Shown: positions 46,108 to 54,143 of the stretch, piece by piece
How positions within the stretch are numbered: position 1 is the first letter of the stretch
How the letters are laid out: every line of letters begins with the position of its first letter
Source: Bosea sp. 29B
GTDB lineage: Bacteria; Pseudomonadota; Alphaproteobacteria; Rhizobiales; Beijerinckiaceae
Direction: 5' to 3'
DNA: 64,000 nucleotides
Assembly: GCF_902506165.1 (NCBI RefSeq)
Contig: NZ_LR733817.1
Coordinates: 434,001-498,000 of the forward strand
The notes under the pieces: generated by a model
Database searches by the model: none
Seen by the model: the letters and a program-made list of their open reading frames with translations, nothing else
What the model was told of the DNA's origin: nothing
Program-made: the position numbers and the translations under genes

Positions 46108-47049
46108 TCAGCGTCGGCCGAACCGGAACTGCTCCAGCGCCGCGATCTGCTGCGCGACCGGGGAGACCTGCGCCGCCAGCGAGATCCCCTCGAAATGCCG
46201 GCGGCCGCGGAAGCGGGCCCGCTCGAAATTCGAGCGACCGTCGAAGGCGGCGTTGCTGAACCAGGCGCCGCGGTCGAAACGGGCCGCAGCGAAGTTCGCC
46301 ATCTGCCCGAACCGCGCCTCCTCGAAGCCGGCATTGCCGGCGAACTCAGCCTCGCCGAAATCGGCCGCGCCCGCGAAGCGGCAATCGCCGAAGCCCGCCT
46401 CGCCGGCATGGCGCACGCCGCGGAACTGCGTCACCCCATCGAAGCGCGAGCCCCGGAACCAGGCATCGCCGACGAATTCCGCCTCGACGAAGCACGCTAC
46501 GCCCTCGCAGCGCATGTCGCGGAACTCAGCCGTACCATGCAGGGTCGCCGCGCCGAAATCGGCATCCCCGGCGAAATGCGCCCGGTCGAAGAAGGCGTCG
46601 GCGCGGAAGCTGGCATCGCGGAAGCTGGCCGGCCCATGGAAATGCGCCTCGGAGAACCAGGCATCGCCGCAGAAGGCGCTACCGGCGAAGCGCGCCGCCG
46701 CCGGAAAGATGATGCCGGCGACATTGAAATCGCCCTCGAAGATTTCGTCGACCAGCTCGACATCGGCGAAGAGGCGCCAGAGCGCCAGCAGCGCGCCATC
46801 GGCACCGATTCGGCCGCGCAGGCGGGTCATCTCACCGGCCCAGCCATTCCAGGCCGCAGCGCCCTCGCCGAGCCGCGCCAAAATCGCCTCGCGCCGCGCC
46901 GCCATGAAGGCAGAAGCCTCCGGCCCGGCCGCGCCGAAGCGCGCCGCGCGCTGCGCAGCGGCAAAGCCGGCCTGATGCGGCCGCGCCCAGGAATTCAGCT
47001 GCAGGAGTTCGGCGCGTGCATCGGGCACGAGCCGGAACAGGCTGGCCAT
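46108..47049 (-). CDS. Pentapeptide-like repeat protein
   Basis: A 313-residue cytoplasmic protein whose last two-thirds (about residues 100-290) is a run of degenerate repeats in which Phe or Ala recurs every five residues (for example FRGVRHAGEAGFGDCRFAGA). This predicts a right-handed beta-helix like the pentapeptide proteins that mimic DNA or scaffold others. The N-terminal 90 residues are helical. Repeats deviate from the A(D/N)LXX consensus, mostly F-x-x-A-x. The opposite strand is open for 295 codons, a base-composition effect of the repeat. Function unknown. Confidence 0.8.
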   Translation of the reverse strand: MASLFRLVPDARAELLQLNSWARPHQAGFAAAQRAARFGAAGPEASAFMAARREAILARLGEGAAAWNGWAGEMTRLRGRIGADGALLALWRLFADVELVDEIFEGDFNVAGIIFPAAARFAGSAFCGDAWFSEAHFHGPASFRDASFRADAFFDRAHFAGDADFGAATLHGTAEFRDMRCEGVACFVEAEFVGDAWFRGSRFDGVTQFRGVRHAGEAGFGDCRFAGAADFGEAEFAGNAGFEEARFGQMANFAAARFDRGAWFSNAAFDGRSNFERARFRGRRHFEGISLAAQVSPVAQQIAALEQFRFGRR

Positions 47050-47280
47050 ATTCGAATGACGCCCCGGTTAACGATTCATTAGCCATATGCGAGCCGCCGA
47101 CCGGGTTCAATCGCTGCTTTGCTCGCAGCAGGCTCCGAGCCCTCTCTTCGATGGGCCGTCCACCCGCGGGTTTCATCGCCCGGCGCAGCACATCGTTAAG
47201 GCTACGGATCGATAACCCTCTGTAGCGTAAGGCATTCGAAGTATTTTCAGGGTGATCCTGAGCTGTATCTGCCACGCGGA

Positions 47281-47439
47281 ATGCCAGCGCCGATGAATGC
47301 CATCCTGCCGACGATCCTGTTCACGGTTCCGACCGAGGCAGTGGCGGCGTCGCCATCGAAGCACCATATTGGTGAAGACGATGCAGTGAAGGTCGGTGGC
47401 GCTGAGCTGATTCCCACGATCTTCATCGCCCAGAGCTGA
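47281..47439 (+). CDS. Possible small ORF, 52 aa
   Basis: ATG 47281 opens MPAPMNAILPTILFTVPTEA and ends IPTIFIAQS. A weak GCGGA precedes the start. A moderately hydrophobic stretch is followed by an acidic one; no family. It ends 8 bases before the next short ORF. Low confidence because the same stretch is open on the other strand. Confidence 0.25.
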   Translation: MPAPMNAILPTILFTVPTEAVAASPSKHHIGEDDAVKVGGAELIPTIFIAQS

Positions 47440-47447
47440 GGGACGCC

Positions 47448-47558
47448 ATGGACCTGATCGCCCGCTTCATTCTCCGCCTCGGCGCCCTCCTCGCTCCGGC
47501 CCAGCCACAGCTGAAGCCAATCCCGGTTCCGGTGCGCCATCCGCAAGCGCGGCGCTGA
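47448..47558 (+). CDS. Possible small ORF, 36 aa
   Basis: Begins ATG 47448 after GAGGGA and encodes MDLIARFILRLGALLAPAQP plus a Pro/Arg tail (VPVRHPQARR). Amphipathic or membrane-touching N-terminal helix with a basic tail. Good ribosome-binding site favours translation; no similarity recognised. Confidence 0.4.
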   Translation: MDLIARFILRLGALLAPAQPQLKPIPVPVRHPQARR

Positions 47559-47933
47559 GCCGCCCCGCAAGCCTCTCCCCACAAACCATCCGACCAGGCC
47601 ATCGCCCTTCTCGATGGCATGCTCGCAGGCAAACTTGCCGCCACATCGTCATCGGCCGGTGGCGGGCTGTCCGGCCTTGACAGCAGGCCGGCCGCCCCCA
47701 ACTCTATGGGTATGACGACGAAGCATCGCCTCGTATTCCGGGTCGCCCCGATCGCGGAATCCTAGCCCCGGACTCGGCCCGAGCGCGCCCCGAGTCCAGG
47801 GGTGCCGTCGATGCTGTCCGCCGTCATGGCAGCCCGATCTTCCAAGGCGTCTCCCCCAAAACAGAACCTCTTAGACCTTGCCGGTCGCGCCCTGGCGCCG
47901 CCGTCGCGCGCGTCATCGCAGGACACCAGACCC

Positions 47934-48353
47934 ATGACCCAGCTGAACCAGAAGACCCATCGCAAGCCGAAGATCATCGTCGGCGAGATCGATCATGAGC
48001 GCCTGACTGGCCTCGCGACCACCGCGCTCGAGCGTATCCCGGAGGTCGCCGAGGAATTGCTCGCCGAAATGGACCGCGCCAAGGTCGTCCCGCCGGCCAA
48101 GCTCCCGGCCGACGTCGTGCGCATGGGTTCCTTCGTCACCTTCGATTCGGACAGCGCCCAGCATCGCCGCGTCCAGCTCGTCTATCCCGGCGAGGCCGAT
48201 ATCGAGCAGGGCCGCATCTCGGTACTGACGCCGATCGGCGCGGCGCTGATCGGCCTTGCCGCCGGCCAGTCGATCGCCTGGACCGCTCGCGACGGCAAGA
48301 AGCATGTGCTGACGGTGACGGCGGTCGAGCAGCCCGCCATGGCGGCGGCCTGA
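47934..48353 (+). CDS. Rnk/GreA-like elongation factor family protein
   Basis: A 139-residue protein started at MTQLNQKTHRKPKIIVGEID; the longer frame upstream is noise. The C-terminal GreA/GreB domain is clear (MGSFVTFDSDSAQHRRVQLV, ISVLTPIGAALIGLAAGQSI), and the N-terminal region is short as in Rnk, not the long coiled coil of GreA. Rnk-type proteins bind RNA polymerase and affect nucleoside diphosphate kinase levels. Single gene, ends 48 bases before a convergent MBL gene. Confidence 0.85.
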   Translation: MTQLNQKTHRKPKIIVGEIDHERLTGLATTALERIPEVAEELLAEMDRAKVVPPAKLPADVVRMGSFVTFDSDSAQHRRVQLVYPGEADIEQGRISVLTPIGAALIGLAAGQSIAWTARDGKKHVLTVTAVEQPAMAAA

Positions 48354-48401
48354 GCGAATGAGGGCCTCCTCCCCTCGCCTGCGATGGGGAGGAAGCCGCC
48401 C

Positions 48402-49508
48402 TCAGCCGGCCGCCATCACCTTCATGGTCTCGCCCTGCGGCTCGGCCCAGCGCAGTTCGCCGAGCCGCAGCATCGCGTTCACATGCGCGAAGACCTCGCT
48501 GAAGGCGAAGGAGAGCTGGTGCGGGTCGAGCGGCCGCGTGAACATCACCGGCACCAGCTCTGCGACCGAATGCGGCCCCTTGGCGACTGCGCCCGCGATC
48601 AGCCGGCAGCGCTCGGCGTGATGGGCGCTGAGCGCGGCGCAGCGCTCCTGCAATCCATAGAACGGCAATTGGTGCCCGGGCAGGACCAGCGTCCCCGGCG
48701 GGATCGCCTGCGGCAGCGCGCGTAGCGAACGCAGATAGAGGCCGAGCGGATCACCTTCCGCATCCACCGCCCAGACGCTGATGTTCGGCGTGATCTTGGC
48801 GAGGACCTGGTCGGCCGCCAGGAAGACGTTCGCCTCCGGGCAATGGAACATCAATTGCTCCGGCGCATGGCCATCCCCCGCCAGCACGAAGAAGTCACGC
48901 CCACCGATGCGCAGGACGTCGCCGGCGACGACGCGGGTGAAGGTCGGCGGCAGCGGCGTGACCTGCCGGAGATAGCCATGGCCCAAAGTCGAGACGACCT
49001 GCGTCACCTCGGCCGAAAGGCCGTGGCGCTGATAGAACTGCTTGTAGACCGGCGCCTCGGACGCACCCGGGCTGAGCGAGATGTTGAGGCAGCCGAGATA
49101 GCCGGTCTGGCTGGTCAGGAGCGGTGTGCCGAAGCGCTCGCAGAGCCAGCCGGCGAGACCGATATGGTCGGGATGGAAATGCGTGACGAAGAGCCGGGTC
49201 AGCCGCTTGCCGGCGAGCGCGCCCGCCATCAGCGCGAGCCAGGCCTGCTTGGTCGCCTCGTCGCCGATGCCGGTGTCGATCACCGCGAAGCCGTCGCCAT
49301 CCTCGATCAGGTAGATATTGACGTGATCGAGCCGGAACGGCAGCGCGATCCTCACCCAGAAGATGCCGGGGGCGACCTCGATCAGCTGGCCAGGCGCCGG
49401 CGGCTCGGGAAAGGGGAAGGTCAGGCCGTGCGGATCGGGTGCGTGCAATTTGGTCAGCCCTGAACAATGTCTGCAGGGTTCATAGCAGGCCATGATCGCG
49501 CCGGACAA
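48402..49508 (-). CDS. Metallo-beta-lactamase fold hydrolase
   Basis: A 368-residue protein. The metal-binding HFHPDHIGLAGWLC is the HxHxDH motif, with further ligands in GHAPEQLMF and VLPGHQLPFYG. The fold is used by many hydrolases (glyoxalase, lactonase, RNase); an extra C-terminal helical domain (ELVPVMFTRPLDPHQLSFAF) resembles proteins annotated simply as MBL-fold. Cysteines near the N-terminus (CYEPCRHC) are unusual. The gene is divergent from xerC with only 30 bases between starts. Confidence 0.88.
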   Translation of the reverse strand: MSGAIMACYEPCRHCSGLTKLHAPDPHGLTFPFPEPPAPGQLIEVAPGIFWVRIALPFRLDHVNIYLIEDGDGFAVIDTGIGDEATKQAWLALMAGALAGKRLTRLFVTHFHPDHIGLAGWLCERFGTPLLTSQTGYLGCLNISLSPGASEAPVYKQFYQRHGLSAEVTQVVSTLGHGYLRQVTPLPPTFTRVVAGDVLRIGGRDFFVLAGDGHAPEQLMFHCPEANVFLAADQVLAKITPNISVWAVDAEGDPLGLYLRSLRALPQAIPPGTLVLPGHQLPFYGLQERCAALSAHHAERCRLIAGAVAKGPHSVAELVPVMFTRPLDPHQLSFAFSEVFAHVNAMLRLGELRWAEPQGETMKVMAAG

Positions 49509-49538
49509 CGGTTGTTAAGCCTCGCGCGGCAAGATCGC

Positions 49539-50468
49539 ATGATGAGCGATTTCGACACCCTGCGGCGCGACTGGCTCGCCCATCTTGGCCATGAGCGCCG
49601 GCTCTCGCCGAAGACGCTCGAGGCCTATGGCCGCGACATCGACCAGTTCGCGACCTTCCTCACCCACCATCTCGATGCGCCGCCGTCGCTGAAGGCGGTC
49701 GCGGCCCTGAAACCAGCGGATCTGCGCGCCTTCCTCGGCTATCGCCGCCGCGACGGCGTCGGCAACCGTACCTTGATGCGCCAGCTCGCGGCGCTGCGCT
49801 CGCTTGCCCGCTTCGGCGAGCGCAGCGGCCGGCTGACCGCCGCCGCCTTCGCCGCGACGCGAGGACCGCGCCTAGGCAAGGGCCTGCCGCGCCCGCTCGA
49901 CGCCAAGGCCGCCGCCGCGGTGACCAAGGCCGACAGCCGCGCCGGCGAGGAGCGGCCCGACTGGGTGCTCGCTCGCGATGCCGCCGTGTTGTCACTGCTC
50001 TATGGCAGCGGCCTGCGCATTTCCGAGGCACTCGGTCTCAAGCGATCGCAAGCTCCCGTGAGCACCGCCGACGCGCTGACCGTGCTCGGCAAGGGCGGCA
50101 AGACCCGGATGGTGCCGGTGCTGCCGGTGGTGGTCGAGTCGATCGCCGGTTATCTCGCGCAATGCCCGTGGCGACTGGCGCCGGAGGGGCCGCTCTTCGT
50201 CGGCGTGAAAGGCGGGCCGCTCTCGCCGCGGATCATCCAGCTCGCGGTGGAGGGGCTGCGCGGCTCGCTCGGACTGCCGGGCAGCGCGACACCGCACGCA
50301 CTACGCCATTCCTTCGCCACCCATCTGCTCGGACGCGGCGGGGACCTACGTGCCATCCAGGAGCTGCTCGGCCACGCCTCGCTCTCGACGACGCAGATCT
50401 ACACCCGCATCGATTCAGTCCGCCTGCTGGCGGCTTATGATTCCGCCCACCCACGCGCTCGGGGATAG
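49539..50468 (+). CDS. xerC: Tyrosine recombinase XerC
   Basis: Resolves chromosome dimers at dif with XerD. The 309-residue protein has the N-terminal core-binding domain (WLAHLGHERRLSPKTLEAYG) and the catalytic domain with Arg in LYGSGLRISEALGL, HALRHSFATHLL (His-x-x-Arg) and GHASLSTTQIYTRID (His and nucleophile Tyr). MMSDFDTLRRD is the start, with either of the two ATG codons (49539 or 49542). No phage genes flank it and it lies in housekeeping context, so it is chromosomal XerC. Confidence 0.93.
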   Translation: MMSDFDTLRRDWLAHLGHERRLSPKTLEAYGRDIDQFATFLTHHLDAPPSLKAVAALKPADLRAFLGYRRRDGVGNRTLMRQLAALRSLARFGERSGRLTAAAFAATRGPRLGKGLPRPLDAKAAAAVTKADSRAGEERPDWVLARDAAVLSLLYGSGLRISEALGLKRSQAPVSTADALTVLGKGGKTRMVPVLPVVVESIAGYLAQCPWRLAPEGPLFVGVKGGPLSPRIIQLAVEGLRGSLGLPGSATPHALRHSFATHLLGRGGDLRAIQELLGHASLSTTQIYTRIDSVRLLAAYDSAHPRARG

Positions 50469-50549
50469 CCCGCTTACCTTCCGTAAAATCGTCTTGATTC
50501 CGTCACCCGGCCCGGCCATCACGCAGGGCCTTTCCGGGGGAATCAGTTC

Positions 50550-51131
50550 GTGGCCTCAGCTGCACCAGACGTCACCGAAGAAAACCAGCCGACCAGCAAG
50601 ATCAACAAGCGCATCGCGCTCTTGATCGGCATTCTCGCGCTCTTGCTCGCCTTCTCCGAGATCGGCGGCAAGAACGCTGAGCAGGACGCGCTGGCGAAGA
50701 ACATCGAAGCCTCCAATCTCTGGGCCTTCTTCCAGGCCAAGACGATCCGCGGCACGACGCTGCGCACTGCCGCCGACGCGATGGAGGTGGAACTTGCTGG
50801 GGCGAGCGACCCCGCCGTGCGCGAGCGCCTGCAGAAACGCATCGATGGCTGGAAGGCAACGATCGCCCGCTACGAATCCGAGCCGGAGACCAATGAGGGC
50901 CGCAAGGAGCTGATCGCCCGCGCCAAGGCGGCCGAAGCCAAGCGTGACATCTCCAGCGCCCGCGACGACAAATACGACATCGTCTCGGGTCTGCTGCAGA
51001 TCGCGATCGTCGTCTCCTCCGCAGCGATCATCACCGGCGTCGCCCTGCTCGCCTGGACCGGCGTCGGCCTCGGCGCGCTCGGGCTCGCGCTGATGATCAT
51101 CGCCGAGGTCGCGCCGACCGCGCTGTTCTAG
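50550..51131 (+). CDS. DUF4337 family membrane protein
   Basis: A 193-residue inner-membrane protein beginning with GTG at 50550 (MASAAPDVTEENQPTSKINK). One membrane helix (about 22-40, RIALLIGILALLLAFSEIGG), a charged coiled-coil central region (about 50-130) and two C-terminal helices (LQIAIVVSSAAIITGVALL and GLGALGLALMIIAEVAPTAL) match the DUF4337 layout. GGGGGAATC precedes the start. Function unknown. Confidence 0.85.
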   Translation: MASAAPDVTEENQPTSKINKRIALLIGILALLLAFSEIGGKNAEQDALAKNIEASNLWAFFQAKTIRGTTLRTAADAMEVELAGASDPAVRERLQKRIDGWKATIARYESEPETNEGRKELIARAKAAEAKRDISSARDDKYDIVSGLLQIAIVVSSAAIITGVALLAWTGVGLGALGLALMIIAEVAPTALF

Positions 51132-51150
51132 CCAGGCGAAGCGCGACCGC

Positions 51151-51951
51151 TCAGTAGTGGATCGCGCCCTTCGAGCCGCCGCCGCAAGCGATCGCGTCGC
51201 CATTGATCGCGACGCTGCGCGGCGAGGCCAGGAAGGCGACGATGTCGGCGACCTCGGCCATGTCGACCAGCCGGCCGATCGTGACATTGGCGGCCATGCG
51301 GCGCTCGACCTCTTCGGGCGCCAACCCTGACGCCGCCACCCGTGCCGCGACCACGCCCGGCGTCTTCTCCGTGCGCGTCGTGCCGGGATGCACCACAGTG
51401 ACGTTGATGCCCTGCGGGCCGAGCTCGTCGGCGAGGTTCTTGGTCAGCGCCGCCACCGCGACATTGCGGATCGAGCCGATGGTCGAACCGGTCAGGCGCA
51501 CCGCCAGCCCGCTGATATTGATGATCCGGCCCCAGCCACCCGCCGCCATCACCGGCGCCGCCTCGCGGGCCATCCTGAGATAGCCCATCACCTTGACGTT
51601 GACGTCGTCGAAGAACAGCGCGTCGGTGATCTCGGCGAGCTTGGGCGGCGTCGCCTGGCCACCGGGCTTGGCCGCAGCATTGACGAGGATATCGAGCCCG
51701 CCCAGCGCCGCGATGGTGCCGGCGACGACGGCCTTCACCGAGACATCGTCCTGGGTGTCGACGGCGAGGCCGACGATCTTGCGGCCGGTCTCCTGCGCCA
51801 GCTCGGCCGCGGCAGCGTCGAGCTCCGCCTGATTGCGCGCAGCAATCACGACGTCGACGCCCTCCAGCGCCAATTGCCGGGCAATGGCACGGCCGATCCC
51901 CTTGCTGCCGCCCGTGACCAGAGCGCGCTTGCCGTTCAGCATCAAATCCAT
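51151..51951 (-). CDS. SDR family oxidoreductase lacking the usual YxxxK motif
   Basis: A 266-residue Rossmann protein started at MDLMLNGKRALVTGGSKGIG (ATG 51951; the longer frame is rejected). The cofactor motif GGSKGIG is intact, and the catalytic serine is S147 in IINISGLA, but the position of the catalytic Tyr and Lys is G159-SIR-N163. Such SDRs with RNVAVAALTKNL have been recalled in related genomes, so the variant may be a subfamily and not a mutation. It may have lost or rerouted catalysis. Neighbours: a DUF4337 gene (convergent) and an ArsR operon (divergent). Confidence 0.85.
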   Translation of the reverse strand: MDLMLNGKRALVTGGSKGIGRAIARQLALEGVDVVIAARNQAELDAAAAELAQETGRKIVGLAVDTQDDVSVKAVVAGTIAALGGLDILVNAAAKPGGQATPPKLAEITDALFFDDVNVKVMGYLRMAREAAPVMAAGGWGRIINISGLAVRLTGSTIGSIRNVAVAALTKNLADELGPQGINVTVVHPGTTRTEKTPGVVAARVAASGLAPEEVERRMAANVTIGRLVDMAEVADIVAFLASPRSVAINGDAIACGGGSKGAIHY

Positions 51952-52090
51952 GGTGAGTTCCTCGAAGGCAGGGTCGCAGGGGCGCCGACAGCGACATTCC
52001 CTGCGCTTTCGTAAGGCATCCTGCGCGAGCCATCCGCCCCGGTCCAGCGCGCCTGTAAAACCCCTCCCCCGGTTCGTTTGCGAAGGGTGC

Positions 52091-52119
52091 TTGACCAACT
52101 CATATCTCTGTGGTTATGA
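52091..52119 (+). promoter_or_regulatory. Strong sigma-70-type promoter of the ArsR operon
   Basis: TTGACC (52091-52096), a 17-base spacer and TTATGA (52114-52119) stand about 30 bases before the ArsR start. It is the best-formed promoter in the window. Confidence 0.7.
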
Positions 52120-52134
52120 ATTAACTCATAGCCA
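52111..52134. promoter_or_regulatory. 24-base operator dyad covering the -10 box
   Basis: TGGTTATGAATTAACTCATAGCCA is an inverted repeat with two mismatched pairs. It overlaps the -10 hexamer and precedes the ArsR gene, so an ArsR-type dimer would block transcription. A second AACTCATA lies at 52097. Confidence 0.6.
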
Positions 52135-52148
52135 ACGGGTTATCGATT

Positions 52149-52475
52149 GTGATGTCAGACGCCCACGACATGCTGTTCAGGACGCTCGCCGACCCGACCC
52201 GGCGCGCCATCTTCGAGCGCCTGTGCCGCGACGGCGAGCTGACGGTCGGGGCGCTGACCGCGCAGGCCGGCGTCTCCCAGCCCGCCGTCTCCAAGCATCT
52301 CGGCGTCTTGAAGCAGGCCGGCCTGGTGCGTGACAGGCAGGCAGGCCGTCAGACCCATTACAGCGCCCAGCTCGGCGCCCTCAGTCCGCTGATCGACTGG
52401 ACCAGCCAGATGGCCGGGTTCTGGGAGGCGCGGTTCGACGACCTCGAAAATTTGCTCGCAAGGATGGATCAATGA
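52149..52475 (+). CDS. ArsR family transcriptional regulator
   Basis: A 108-residue winged-helix protein (MMSDAHDMLFRTLADPTRRA, then ELTVGALTAQAGVSQPAVSK, the recognition helix). No cysteine cluster for metals is visible, and its partner gene is an SRPBCC protein; this arrangement is common for ArsR-SRPBCC pairs that respond to unknown non-metal signals. It overlaps the next gene by four bases (ATGA). A promoter and a dyad operator lie immediately upstream. Confidence 0.92.
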   Translation: MMSDAHDMLFRTLADPTRRAIFERLCRDGELTVGALTAQAGVSQPAVSKHLGVLKQAGLVRDRQAGRQTHYSAQLGALSPLIDWTSQMAGFWEARFDDLENLLARMDQ

Positions 52476-52900
52476 CCACCGCCACGCAGACCCGCTCCGT
52501 CACTGTCGAACGCGAGATCGCCCATCCGCCGGAGAAGCTCTGGCGTGCCCTGACCCAGCCGCATTTGATCGCGGAATGGCTGATGATGAACGATTTCGCC
52601 CCGGTCGTCGGCCATCGCTTCAACCTGCGCGGCGAATGGGGCGGCGTGCTCGACTGCGAGGTCCTCGACATCGAGCCGAACCGGACACTGTCCTACACAT
52701 GGGACTTCGCCCATGACGATCCGGCCTTCAACCTGAAGAGCACGGTGACCTTCACCCTGACCCCGACGCCCAAAGGCACATTGCTGCGCATGGAGCAGGC
52801 CGGCTTCCGGCCCGAGCAGAAGCAGGCCTTCGGCGGCGCCAGGGCCGGCTGGCAGGAGTTCCTGGGCAAACTGGAAGAACTGCTCGCACGCGAAGCGTGA
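52472..52900 (+). CDS. SRPBCC/AHSA1-like protein
   Basis: A 142-residue START-like fold (VTVEREIAHPPEKLWRALTQ, then PHLIAEWLMMNDFAPVVGHR and FNLRGEWGGVLDCEVLDIEP). AHSA1-type proteins bind hydrophobic ligands; no enzyme residues are certain. Coupled to the ArsR gene by a four-base overlap, and to the following small membrane gene. Confidence 0.92.
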   Translation: MTTATQTRSVTVEREIAHPPEKLWRALTQPHLIAEWLMMNDFAPVVGHRFNLRGEWGGVLDCEVLDIEPNRTLSYTWDFAHDDPAFNLKSTVTFTLTPTPKGTLLRMEQAGFRPEQKQAFGGARAGWQEFLGKLEELLAREA

Positions 52901-52938
52901 ACACTCGCTCCGGCTTTCATCTCAGTAAGGAGGTTTCG

Positions 52939-53160
52939 TTGACCTGGAACGACGTTATCCGGCAGGGCCATCGCTGGCTCGCCCTCATTTTCACCGCGAC
53001 CGTCATCGCCAATTTCGCCGCCATGGCGCTGGGGCAGCCGCCGGCCTGGATCGTCTACTCCCCGCTGCCGCCGCTGTTCCTGCTGATGTTCTCCGGCCTC
53101 TACATGTTCGCTCTGCCCTACCTCGCTGGCGCGCGCGGCGCACGGCGAGCTGGCGGCTAG
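52939..53160 (+). CDS. Small membrane protein, 73 aa, probable TTG start
   Basis: Starting at TTG 52939 is favoured because AAGGAGG (52927-52933) stands five bases before it; a GTG at 52897 overlapping the SRPBCC stop adds 14 residues without a ribosome-binding site. Two hydrophobic spans: WLALIFTATVIANFAAMAL and PPLFLLMFSGLYMFALPYLA. Operon member between SRPBCC and DUF1801 genes. Function unknown. Confidence 0.75.
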   Translation: MTWNDVIRQGHRWLALIFTATVIANFAAMALGQPPAWIVYSPLPPLFLLMFSGLYMFALPYLAGARGARRAGG

Positions 53161-53170
53161 GAGAAGTATA

Positions 53171-53623
53171 ATGGCCGGAAAGACCTCGAAGGCGGCAGCG
53201 AGGCCGAAAGCCGAAGATGGGCAACCCGTCCTGCTCTCGGGCGGCAATCCGCAGATCGCCAAGGGTTATGGCGAAGCACCGGTACAGGCCTACATCGCTG
53301 CCATGCCGGGCTGGAAGAGTTCGCTCGGCGCCCGGCTCGACGCGCTGATCAGCGCCGCTGTCCCCGGCGTCAGGAAGGCGGTGAAGTGGAACTCGCCGCT
53401 CTACGGCATGGAGGACGATTACTGGTTCCTCGGCATCCATGTCTTCGCCAGATATGTGAAGGTCGCCTTCTTCCGCGGCGCCGGGCTCGATCCCGTCCCG
53501 CCCGGCCCCTCCAAGCAGAAGGAGGTGCGCTATCTCGACATCCGCGAGAATGACGAGCTCGACGAGGCGCAGTTCACCGCTTGGGTGACGCAGGCCGCCG
53601 CCTTGCCCGGCGAAAAGATGTGA
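53171..53623 (+). CDS. DUF1801 domain protein (first of two)
   Basis: A 150-residue cytoplasmic protein: an Ala/Lys-rich N-terminus, then the DUF1801 (YdhG-like) domain with APVQAYIAAMPGWKSSLGAR, AVKWNSPLYGMEDDYWFLGI and VKVAFFRGAGLDP. DUF1801 folds resemble SRPBCC-type small proteins; function unknown. Tenth base after the previous gene; a second, different DUF1801 gene follows 20 bases later. Confidence 0.85.
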   Translation: MAGKTSKAAARPKAEDGQPVLLSGGNPQIAKGYGEAPVQAYIAAMPGWKSSLGARLDALISAAVPGVRKAVKWNSPLYGMEDDYWFLGIHVFARYVKVAFFRGAGLDPVPPGPSKQKEVRYLDIRENDELDEAQFTAWVTQAAALPGEKM

Positions 53624-53642
53624 CGACGAGGATATCGGCCCC

Positions 53643-54047
53643 ATGAAGCAGACGAACGACAAGGCCGGGGATGCAATCTCGGCCTCCGAGCAGATCGACG
53701 CCCGGATCGCGGAACTGACCGACTGGCGCGGAGCCGCGCTCGCCAAGGTCCGCGCCATCATCAAGCAAGCCGATCCCGAGGTTGAGGAAACCTGGAAATG
53801 GCGCGGCGTCCCGGTCTGGGAGCATGCCGGCATCATCTGCACCGGCGAGACCTATAAGGGCGCGGTCAAGCTGACCTTCGCCAAGGGCGCTTCGCTGCCC
53901 GATCCCACTGGCCTGTTCAATTCCAGCCTCGAAGGCAACACGAGGCGCGCAATCGACATCCACGAGGGCGCTGCGATCGACGAAGCGGCGCTGGCAGCGC
54001 TGATCCACGCTGCCATGGCGCTGAACACAGCCGGGAAGAAGAAGTAG
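53643..54047 (+). CDS. DUF1801 domain protein (second of two)
   Basis: A 134-residue cytoplasmic protein with WRGAALAKVRAIIKQADPEV, EETWKWRGVPVWEHAGIICT and VKLTFAKGASLPDPTGLFNS, typical of DUF1801. It shares the fold but little sequence with its upstream neighbour, so not a recent duplicate. Last gene of the ArsR operon; a palindromic repeat begins eight bases after its stop. Confidence 0.87.
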   Translation: MKQTNDKAGDAISASEQIDARIAELTDWRGAALAKVRAIIKQADPEVEETWKWRGVPVWEHAGIICTGETYKGAVKLTFAKGASLPDPTGLFNSSLEGNTRRAIDIHEGAAIDEAALAALIHAAMALNTAGKKK

Positions 54048-54054
54048 CGCAAGC

Positions 54055-54143
54055 CGTCATTGCGAGGAGCGCAGCGACGAAGCAATCCAGAAGGACTTGG
54101 CGCTCGGCCGCTCCTGGATTGCTTCGCTACGCTCGCAATGACG
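54055..54143. repeat. Intergenic palindrome, family E
   Basis: CGTCATTGCGAGGAGCG at the left and CGCTCGCAATGACG at the right are complements, with inner arms GAAGCAATCCAG and CTGGATTGCTTC. The family is widespread in Proteobacteria. It provides the last codons and stop (54127) of the amidase gene. Confidence 0.88.

Larger units (their letters stand above)
47050..47933. other. Gene-poor gap of about 880 bases with possible small ORFs
   Basis: Two short frames are seen (separate entries at 47281 and 47448). The rest, 47560-47930, has GC-rich inverted repeats (for example GGCCGGC around 47685 and GGGGC near 47770) but no convincing protein or RNA. A TTGACA at about 47678 has no good -10 at normal spacing. 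The longest antisense frames here have poor codon use and no similarity I recognise. Confidence 0.4.

Noticed and set aside
49539..50468. Phage or island integrase
   Set aside because: The recombinase is XerC by motif and length, with housekeeping neighbours and no att-like repeats.
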